This document shows, in pieces, positions 6,306 to 10,834 of a stretch of 10,834 nt of DNA; within the stretch, counting starts at the first letter, position 1; the number at the start of each line of letters is the position of its first letter. The stretch is from NCBI GenBank assembly GCA_964441935.1, contig CAYTXI010000088.1:1-10834 (forward strand), written 5' to 3'. Under the pieces are notes generated by a model. That model searched no databases. It worked only from the letters and a program-made list of their open reading frames with translations, and was not told the origin of the DNA. Position numbers and translations under genes: made by a program. Source of the DNA: JBBDMC01 sp964441935. GTDB taxonomy: Bacteria; Pseudomonadota; Alphaproteobacteria; Rhizobiales; Kaistiaceae.

Positions 6306-6759
6306 GCGGCCTCTTGCGTTTGAACGGCTTCATGCCCCGGTTGGCGAGCTGGTCGGCGCGTTCGTTGCCGTGGGTGCCCGCGTGGCCCCTGACCCAGTGC
6401 CAGGTGATGTGGTGCTGGTCGCGAAGCGCATCGAGCCGCTGCCACAGGTCGACATTCTTCACAGGCTTTTTGTCGGCGGTCCGCCAGCCGTTCCGTTTCC
6501 AGCCGGCGATCCAGGCGGTGACACCGCCCCGGACATAGGTTGAGTCCGTGTAGAAATCGACCGCGCTCGACTTGGTCAGCGCCGCAAGCGCCTCGATCGC
6601 CGCCGTCAGCTCCATTCGGTTGTTGGTGGTCTCTCGCGCCCCGCCCGAGAGTTCCTTCTCGCGACCGTTCCATGCCAGAAGCGCCCCCCACCCGCCGGGG
6701 CCCGGGTTGCCCGAGCAGGCGCCGTCCGTCCAGATCTGGACCCTTGGGCGCGTCGTCAC
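6289..6759 (-). CDS. rnhA: Ribonuclease HI
   Basis: RNase HI cuts the RNA strand of RNA-DNA hybrids and clears R-loops and primers. From GTG 6759 it has 156 residues, close to the E. coli enzyme. All catalytic residues are visible: Asp12 (WTDGACSGNPGPGGWGA), Glu50 (NNRMELTA), Asp72 (YTDSTYV), His126 and Asp136 (GHAGTHGNERAD). These match the E. coli D10/E48/D70/H124/D134 pattern offset by two. The start overlaps the thrB stop by four bases (GTGA) and no Shine-Dalgarno is evident, so translation is probably coupled. An upstream extension of the frame runs antiparallel in register to thrB and is not part of the protein. The basic tail MKPFKRKRPLKKAE may aid nucleic acid binding. Confidence 0.96.
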   Translation of the reverse strand: MTTRPRVQIWTDGACSGNPGPGGWGALLAWNGREKELSGGARETTNNRMELTAAIEALAALTKSSAVDFYTDSTYVRGGVTAWIAGWKRNGWRTADKKPVKNVDLWQRLDALRDQHHITWHWVRGHAGTHGNERADQLANRGMKPFKRKRPLKKAE

Positions 6760-7721
6760 CGGCCGAGCCCGTAGGCGCCTGCGTCCGCGACGCCGCGGTG
6801 GAACCGCAGTTTCTTGTAATACTCGAGCGGGTCCTTGGGCACGACGAGCGCGCCCTCCGGCACCGTCAGCCAGTCGTGCAACCGCGTCAGCAGGAAACGC
6901 AGGGCCGCGCCGCGCGCCAACATCGGCAACGCGTCGAACTCCGGTCCGGTGAAGGGCCGCACGTCCCGGTAGCCCGCAAGCAACGCCCGCGCTTTGGTGA
7001 CGTTGAACGAACCATCGGCCTCGAAGCACCACGCGTTGAGGCAGATCGCCACGTCGTAGGCGAGCATGTCGCTACAGGCGAAATAGAAGTCGATCAGGCC
7101 GGACAGCTTGCCATCGAGGAAGAACACGTTGTCTGGGAAGAGGTCGGCGTGAATGATGCCTGTGGGCAGGTCGCGCGGCCAATGCGCCTCCTGGAAGTCG
7201 AGCTCGGCCTCGATTTCGCGGCCGAGGCTGGGCGCGACTTCGTCAGCACGCCCTTCCGAAAGCAGGTAGAGCGGTCGCCAACCCTCCACGCTGAGTGCAT
7301 TGGCGCGCCTCAGCGCGAAGCTGTCGCTCGCGAGATGTAGCCGCGCCAACGCGGCGCCGACGGCGGCGCAGTGCTCGACCCGCGGCCGCCGCACCCATAT
7401 CCCCGGCAGGAAAGTGACGATCGCCGCCGGCCGCCCCGCCAGCCGGTTGAGCGCATTGCCGGCGCGGTCGTGGACCGGCGTCGGGCACTTGAGGCCGCGC
7501 GTTGCCAGGTGCTCCATCAACCCGAGGAAGAAGGGCAGGTCGGCCGCGTTCACCCGCTTCTCGTATAGCGTCAGAATGAACTGGCCGGCCTCGGTGACGA
7601 GCAGGTAGTTCGAGTTCTCCACCCCCTCGGCGATGCCCTTGACCGCGGTGACCGCGCCGAGGTCGTACCCCTTGATGAACGCCGCAAACTCTTCGTCGGA
7701 GAAGTCAGTGTAGACCGCCAC
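6756..7721 (-). CDS. thrB: Homoserine kinase, APH (choline kinase-like) type
   Basis: The enzyme phosphorylates homoserine with ATP in threonine synthesis. This is the aminoglycoside phosphotransferase-fold ThrB of alphaproteobacteria, not the GHMP-kinase ThrB of E. coli. From GTG 7721 it is 321 residues and begins MAVYTDFSDEE, typical of the family. The nucleotide region has GIAEGVENSNYLL at about residues 32-44. The catalytic loop is IIHADLFPDN (Asp193, Asn198) and the metal-binding segment is LIDFYFACSD (Asp211). A longer start at 7745 would add eight residues overlapping ispH. Four bases separate it from the ispH stop and it overlaps rnhA, so the three genes form one transcript. Confidence 0.95.
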   Translation of the reverse strand: MAVYTDFSDEEFAAFIKGYDLGAVTAVKGIAEGVENSNYLLVTEAGQFILTLYEKRVNAADLPFFLGLMEHLATRGLKCPTPVHDRAGNALNRLAGRPAAIVTFLPGIWVRRPRVEHCAAVGAALARLHLASDSFALRRANALSVEGWRPLYLLSEGRADEVAPSLGREIEAELDFQEAHWPRDLPTGIIHADLFPDNVFFLDGKLSGLIDFYFACSDMLAYDVAICLNAWCFEADGSFNVTKARALLAGYRDVRPFTGPEFDALPMLARGAALRFLLTRLHDWLTVPEGALVVPKDPLEYYKKLRFHRGVADAGAYGLGR

Positions 7722-7725
7722 GGCG

Positions 7726-8691
7726 TCACTCGGCCGCCTCGCCAAGGACCCTCGGCAGTTTGAACACGACCGCCTCCTTCGCGGCCGTTACCAACTCGAC
7801 GTTGATGTCGAAACGGACTGCGAACGCATCGATCACCTCTTCCACCAGGATCTCCGGCGCCGAGGCGCCCGCGGTGATTCCGACCCGCCGGACCGAGCCG
7901 ACGCGTTGCCAGTCGATGTCGTTGGCCCGCTGGACGAGCAGCGACACGGGACAGCCAACGCGCTCTGCCACCTCGCACAACCGCCGCGAGTTCGACGAGT
8001 TCGGTGCGCCGATCACGACCATCGCGTCGGCTCTGGTCGCGGCCTGCTTAACGGCCTGCTGGCGATTGGTTGTTGCGTAACAGATGTCCTCCTTGTGCGG
8101 TTTGGCGATCATCGGGAACCGCTCCATGAGAATCGCCACGATCGCCGCCGTGTCGTCGACCGATAGCGTCGTCTGCGTGATGTAGGCGAGGCGTTCCGGC
8201 GACTTTGGCCGAAACGCGCGGGCGTCGGCCTCGGTCTCGATTAGGTGGATGGCTCCGGCCGGAAGTTGCCCGATGGTTCCGATCACCTCTGGGTGGCCCG
8301 CGTGTCCAATAAGGACGATCTCGTTGCCCTTGCGAAAGTGGGTCTCCGCTTCGCGGTGGACCTTGGTCACGAGCGGGCAGGTCGCATCGACGTGGAAGAG
8401 CTTGCGCCGCTGGGCCGCCTCGGGCACCGCCTTGGCGACCCCGTGGGCGGAGAAGATCACCGGCTGTTTGGTGTCGGGGATTTCGTCAAGCTCCTCGACG
8501 AACACCGCGCCCTTGGCCTTCAGTCCCTCCACCACGTAGCGGTTGTGGACGATCTCGTGGCGGACATAGACCGGCGCACCGAAGCGCTCGAGCGCCAATT
8601 GAACGATCTGGATCGCGCGGTCGACCCCGGCGCAGAAGCCGCGCGGACTGCACAAGAGGATGTCGAGGGGCGGCTTGGCTGTGGTCATCAT
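7726..8691 (-). CDS. ispH: 4-hydroxy-3-methylbut-2-enyl diphosphate reductase
   Basis: IspH (LytB) is the last enzyme of the MEP pathway and reduces HMBPP to IPP and DMAPP with an Fe-S cluster. The product is 321 residues. Cluster cysteines are Cys20 (SPRGFCAGVDRA), Cys105 (HVDATCPLV) and Cys204 (EDICYATTNRQ). Substrate residues include His49, His83, His133 and Glu135 (GHAGHPEV) and the Ser/Asn set in APNSSNSRRL. It starts at ATG 8691 or the adjacent ATG 8688, with no strong ribosome site. It is the first gene of ispH-thrB-rnhA. A TTGACA promoter lies just upstream, with a 15-bp palindrome between it and the start codon. Confidence 0.97.
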   Translation of the reverse strand: MMTTAKPPLDILLCSPRGFCAGVDRAIQIVQLALERFGAPVYVRHEIVHNRYVVEGLKAKGAVFVEELDEIPDTKQPVIFSAHGVAKAVPEAAQRRKLFHVDATCPLVTKVHREAETHFRKGNEIVLIGHAGHPEVIGTIGQLPAGAIHLIETEADARAFRPKSPERLAYITQTTLSVDDTAAIVAILMERFPMIAKPHKEDICYATTNRQQAVKQAATRADAMVVIGAPNSSNSRRLCEVAERVGCPVSLLVQRANDIDWQRVGSVRRVGITAGASAPEILVEEVIDAFAVRFDINVELVTAAKEAVVFKLPRVLGEAAE

Positions 8692-8693
8692 CG

Positions 8694-8708
8694 GCTTCGG
8701 CCCGAAGC
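8694..8708. promoter_or_regulatory. 15-bp palindrome in the ispH leader
   Basis: GCTTCGGCCCGAAGC has perfect 7-bp arms around a single central base. It lies between the predicted ispH transcription start (about 8712) and its ATG. A one-base loop cannot form a normal hairpin at full length, so a protein-binding dyad is as likely as an RNA structure. Confidence 0.35.
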
Positions 8709-8718
8709 GGTCCGCCGG

Positions 8719-8747
8719 AATAGAGGAGCGCTGTGGGAGTCTGTCAA
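8719..8747 (-). promoter_or_regulatory. Sigma70-type promoter of the ispH-thrB-rnhA operon
   Basis: On the minus strand a perfect TTGACA -35 (plus 8742-8747) is followed by a 17-bp spacer and TCTATT (plus 8719-8724, 4/6 to TATAAT). The predicted start is near 8712, about 20 bases before the ispH ATG. Spacing and position are both right for the housekeeping sigma factor. Confidence 0.6.
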
Positions 8748-8778
8748 GCGCGGCCCGGCCGGCGCGCCCCGCGCAAGC

Positions 8779-8814
8779 AGGTGATTACGGTGGATTGCGG
8801 CGGTCGAATCACCT
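8779..8814 (+). promoter_or_regulatory. 8-bp inverted repeat before the first paralogous membrane gene
   Basis: AGGTGATT (8779-8786) and AATCACCT (8807-8814) are perfect inverted copies 20 bp apart. The right arm abuts the ribosome site AAGGAAA (8815-8821) of the gene starting at 8830. It could be an operator with half sites about three helical turns apart (28 bp start to start), or an RNA stem beside the ribosome site. I see no convincing plus-strand promoter hexamers nearby. Confidence 0.4.
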
Positions 8815-8829
8815 AAGGAAACCAAATAC

Positions 8830-9240
8830 ATGGCGACAGGGGCCAGCGTGCGCCGGTATTCGACCCTGGGCAAGGCTACCGTCATCGGGCTGTTCGGCTT
8901 CGCCGGATGGCTGATGTGCGCGGCGATCATGGTGGTCGGACGGATGTATCTGCCTATGTGGAACACGCTGATCCTCCACGCCATCGGCGCCCCCATCACA
9001 TTCGCGGTGCTGTCGGCCATCTATTTCGAGCGTTTCGGGTTCACCAGCCCGCTGCGCACCGCCGTCATCTTCGCGACCATCGTCGTCGGGATTGAAACAT
9101 GTGTGGTCGCCCCCGTGCTTGTCGGCGACTTCTCGATGTTCGGCGACGCCCTGAAGACGTGGATTCCGTTCGCCCTGATTTTCGCGGCGACCTACCTGAC
9201 CGGCCTGGTCGCATCGGACCACAACCCGCGCGGCGCCTGA
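8830..9240 (+). CDS. Unrecognised four-span membrane protein, first of a tandem pair
   Basis: This 136-residue protein starts at ATG 8830 with AAGGAAA about nine bases upstream. I do not recognise the family. Four hydrophobic spans are visible at about residues 15-36, 45-66, 74-97 and 109-127, with short loops and no signal peptide cleavage site. Polar residues inside or next to spans include His51 (LHAIG), Glu91 in span 3 and the loop VGDFSMF. About two-thirds of residues match the next gene (9366-9764) over roughly 118 aligned positions by hand count. It is divergent from ispH. An inverted repeat precedes it and a stable hairpin follows its stop. Function is unknown; the shared polar residues hint at transport, sensing or cofactor binding, but nothing decides this. 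Confidence 0.85.
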   Translation: MATGASVRRYSTLGKATVIGLFGFAGWLMCAAIMVVGRMYLPMWNTLILHAIGAPITFAVLSAIYFERFGFTSPLRTAVIFATIVVGIETCVVAPVLVGDFSMFGDALKTWIPFALIFAATYLTGLVASDHNPRGA

Positions 9241-9254
9241 CGATCGGCCTGGGC

Positions 9255-9287
9255 ACAAGCCTCGCACATCGCGGATGGGCGGCTTGT
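9255..9287 (+). terminator. Long hairpin downstream of the first paralog
   Basis: ACAAGCC (9255-9261) pairs with GGCTTGT (9281-9287). Inside, GC (9264-9265) pairs with GC (9279-9280), and CATC (9267-9270) pairs with GATG (9274-9277) around a GCG loop. That gives 13 pairs with one 2-base bulge and one A-G mismatch. It starts 15 bases after the stop. No U tract follows, so it may end transcription weakly or protect the 3' end of the upstream message. Confidence 0.4.
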
Positions 9288-9365
9288 CGAAAGTCGCGGC
9301 TCGAGCCCTGGGAATGCAACGACGGGCTCACCATGTCTGGGAAAGCAATGGATGGGAAGGGTACC

Positions 9366-9764
9366 ATGAACAGGTATTCGACCTTGGCCAAGGCGACAAT
9401 CGTTGGGGTCTTCGGCGTCGTCGGATGGGCGATATGCGGGGCGATCATGGCGATCGGCCCCATGTATATGCCGATGGATACAACGTTGATCGTCCACGCG
9501 ATCGGTGGGCCTGCCGCTTTCGCGGCCCTGTCGGCTATTTACTTCAACCGCTTCGGGTTCACCACGCCACTGCAGACGGCGTTCATCTTCCTGGGCATCG
9601 TGATCGGCCTCGATGTCGTCCTGGTCGCGCCGGTATTTGTCGGCGACTTCTCGATGTTCCAGAGCCTGATTGGCACGTGGATCCCGTTCGCCTTGATCTT
9701 CGCGGCGACATACGTGACCGGCTTGGCTTTGCCCGGCAGCGGCACGAGGACGCGAGCGGTCTGA
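9366..9764 (+). CDS. Unrecognised four-span membrane protein, second of a tandem pair
   Basis: This 132-residue paralog of the preceding gene starts at ATG 9366, four bases after a strong GGGAAGGG site. In-frame ATGs at 9333 and 9348 would add a hydrophilic MSGKAMDGKGT leader without a better ribosome site. Four spans align with those of the first copy. Conserved blocks are RYSTL.KAT, TLI.HAIG.P, LSAIYF.RFGFT.PL, VAPV.VGDFSMF and TWIPFALIFAATY.TGL. The acidic residue in span 3 is Asp here and Glu in the first copy. The C-terminal tails differ (GSGTRTRAV against SDHNPRGA). It converges on the GGDEF-EAL gene. The pair is best read as an old tandem duplication, since both frames are intact and the substitutions are conservative. 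Confidence 0.85.
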   Translation: MNRYSTLAKATIVGVFGVVGWAICGAIMAIGPMYMPMDTTLIVHAIGGPAAFAALSAIYFNRFGFTTPLQTAFIFLGIVIGLDVVLVAPVFVGDFSMFQSLIGTWIPFALIFAATYVTGLALPGSGTRTRAV

Positions 9765-9793
9765 GGCCGGAAGTAGCCGCGTGACGCCATGTG

Positions 9794-9812
9794 GTCGGCG
9801 GCCTCCGCCGGC
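9794..9812 (+). terminator. Candidate terminator hairpin between convergent genes
   Basis: Bases 9794-9801 pair with 9805-9812 (core CGGCGG with CCGCCG, one T-G pair, closed outside by G-C) around a CCT loop. On the plus strand a pyrimidine-rich stretch begins about 12 bases later (from 9824). No T tract follows on the minus strand. It could end the upstream membrane-gene transcript. Confidence 0.3.
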
Positions 9813-9815
9813 GGC

Positions 9816-10834
9816 TCAGGCGTGTATCTCTTCTTCTTCGTCCTCGTCTTCTTCCTCGTCGCGATCGATCTCTTCCGCCACACGGAAGATGAGCCTGCTC
9901 GCCTCGGTCGCGGTCATCGGCTGGCCGTAGAGGAATCCCTGAACGTATTCGCAACCGAGTTCATGCAGCTCGATCGCGTCGGCCTCCGACTCCGCACCCT
10001 CGGCGACTACGTCCATGCCAAGGTCGTGCGCAAGCTGAATAATCGATCTGAGGATCACCCGCCGGTCGCCCGTTCCCCTGCCATGAACGAAGGTTTGGTC
10101 GATCTTGATCGTGTCGAACGGGAACCGCTGCAGGTACGACAGCGACGAGTAGCCGGTACCGAAGTCGTCGAGCGACAAGCCGGCGCCGAGCTCGCGCACC
10201 CGGTCGAGGACCTGGGCGGCATACTCGGGATTCTCCATGACCAGGCTCTCGGTCACCTCGAGCTTGAGCGAGCCGCGCGCCAGATTGGAACGCACAAGCA
10301 CCGACTTGACGTCGTTGATGAGGTCGTGGCGCAGGAGCTGTCGGCTCGATACATTGACGCTGGCGAACAGCGGCACCGCGCGACCGAGCGCTTCCTGCCA
10401 GTCGGCGAGCTGCCGTGCCGTGCGGTCGAGCACGAAGATACCGAGCGGTATGATCAACCCGGTGCGTTCGGCCAGCGGTATGAAGTCGCTTGGCGGGATG
10501 CGTCCGAGCTTTGGGTGGTCCCACCGCACCAGCGCCTCGAAGCCGGCGATGCTCTTGTCCTCCAGCCGCACGATCGGCTGGTAGAGGACTTTGATCTCCT
10601 CGCGCCCGAGCGCCCGACGCAAGTCTGATTCCAGGGTCGCCAGGTCGCTGCCGTGCTGCCTGAGCGCGGGTCGAAACGCCTCGATACGGTCTCCACCGAG
10701 CCGTTTGGCGTGATACGTGCCCATCTCGGCGTCTTTGATCAGCTCGTCCGGCTCGTTCTGCTTGCCGTCGTGCATGGCGATGCCGATCGAGGCGGTCAGG
10801 AAGATTTCCTTCTCGCCGAGGGTGATCGGCGCCC
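9816..10834 (-). CDS. GGDEF-EAL cyclic-di-GMP protein, C-terminal part (5' end outside window)
   Basis: The frame runs in from the right edge for 339 codons and stops at TGA (9818-9816). The first 50 or so residues are the end of a GGDEF domain (LTASIGIAMHD, then DELIKDAEMGTYHAKRLGGD). A full EAL phosphodiesterase domain follows: VLYQPIVRLED, GFEALVRWDHP with the EAL motif, SVNVSSRQL, LEVTESLVM, SLDDFGTGYSSL, TIKIDQTFV, VVAEGAE and YVQGFLYGQPM. The metal and catalytic residues of active EAL enzymes (Glu, Asn, Glu, Asp-Asp, Lys, Glu, Gln) are all present, so c-di-GMP hydrolysis is likely. Whether the GGDEF part still makes c-di-GMP cannot be judged because its active-site loop is outside the window. 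The C-terminus has 11 consecutive Asp/Glu residues, which is unusual. It converges on the paralog pair. Confidence 0.94.
   Translation of the reverse strand, partial: APITLGEKEIFLTASIGIAMHDGKQNEPDELIKDAEMGTYHAKRLGGDRIEAFRPALRQHGSDLATLESDLRRALGREEIKVLYQPIVRLEDKSIAGFEALVRWDHPKLGRIPPSDFIPLAERTGLIIPLGIFVLDRTARQLADWQEALGRAVPLFASVNVSSRQLLRHDLINDVKSVLVRSNLARGSLKLEVTESLVMENPEYAAQVLDRVRELGAGLSLDDFGTGYSSLSYLQRFPFDTIKIDQTFVHGRGTGDRRVILRSIIQLAHDLGMDVVAEGAESEADAIELHELGCEYVQGFLYGQPMTATEASRLIFRVAEEIDRDEEEDEDEEEEIHA

Noticed and set aside
6760..7032. N-terminal extension of rnhA to an upstream ATG at 7032
   Set aside because: The extra 91 residues are an out-of-frame reading of thrB. GTG 6759 gives a standard-length RNase HI coupled to the thrB stop.
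6540..7340. Open 266-codon plus-strand frame opposite rnhA and thrB
   Set aside because: Antisense to two enzymes with intact catalytic residues; composition is that of a shadow frame.
9789..10628. Open 279-codon plus-strand frame opposite the EAL domain
   Set aside because: The minus strand carries a complete EAL motif set; the plus frame shows no domain and begins in the convergent spacer.
1..10834. Mobile element, CRISPR, toxin-antitoxin or defence island
   Set aside because: No transposase, integrase, repeat-spacer array, tRNA attachment site or shift in composition was seen. Apart from the paralog pair, the genes are core metabolic ones.

Overview
The window is GC-rich DNA from an alphaproteobacterium. 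The assignment rests on the cytochrome aa3 oxidase gene order (ctaD, ctaB, a short coxF-like gene, ctaG, ctaE, DUF983, SURF1) and on an ispH-thrB-rnhA cluster whose ThrB is of the APH-kinase type. Codon use favours G/C at third positions throughout, and I see no compositional island. A Rhodospirillales-like lineage would fit, but I cannot fix the genus.

Region 1 (1-4135, plus strand) is a tightly packed terminal-oxidase operon. It starts with the C-terminus of subunit I (ctaD), then heme O synthase (ctaB), a 56-residue single-span protein (coxF-like), the CuB chaperone CtaG/Cox11, subunit III (ctaE), a DUF983 zinc-ribbon membrane protein and the SURF1 assembly factor. Most junctions overlap by four bases or sit a few bases apart, so translation is probably coupled. 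The products make heme O, insert CuB and heme, and complete the catalytic core.

Region 2 (4132-5813) holds a minus-strand yqgE/algH (UPF0301) gene that meets SURF1 end to end. A divergent plus-strand gene encodes a stand-alone periplasmic DsbD N-domain-like protein. The gap between them has a candidate yqgE promoter and a 21-bp dyad that could be an operator.

Region 3 (5814-8691) holds a plus-strand Prx5-type peroxiredoxin, whose Shine-Dalgarno lies inside a strong predicted hairpin. It converges on the coupled minus-strand operon ispH-thrB-rnhA (isoprenoid precursors, threonine synthesis, RNA-DNA hybrid removal). A good sigma70-like promoter precedes ispH.

Region 4 (8692-9815) carries two tandem, roughly two-thirds identical four-span membrane proteins that I do not recognise. 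Inverted repeats lie before the first and between the two. They are the best candidates for something undescribed here.

Region 5 (9816-10834, minus strand) is the C-terminal part of a GGDEF-EAL cyclic-di-GMP protein with an intact EAL catalytic set and an unusual 11-residue acidic run near its C-terminus. It continues past the right edge.

I see no tRNA, rRNA, CRISPR array, insertion sequence or clear prophage feature. Most of the window is core metabolism. The unusual material is the paralogous pair and several RNA or DNA inverted repeats at gene junctions.
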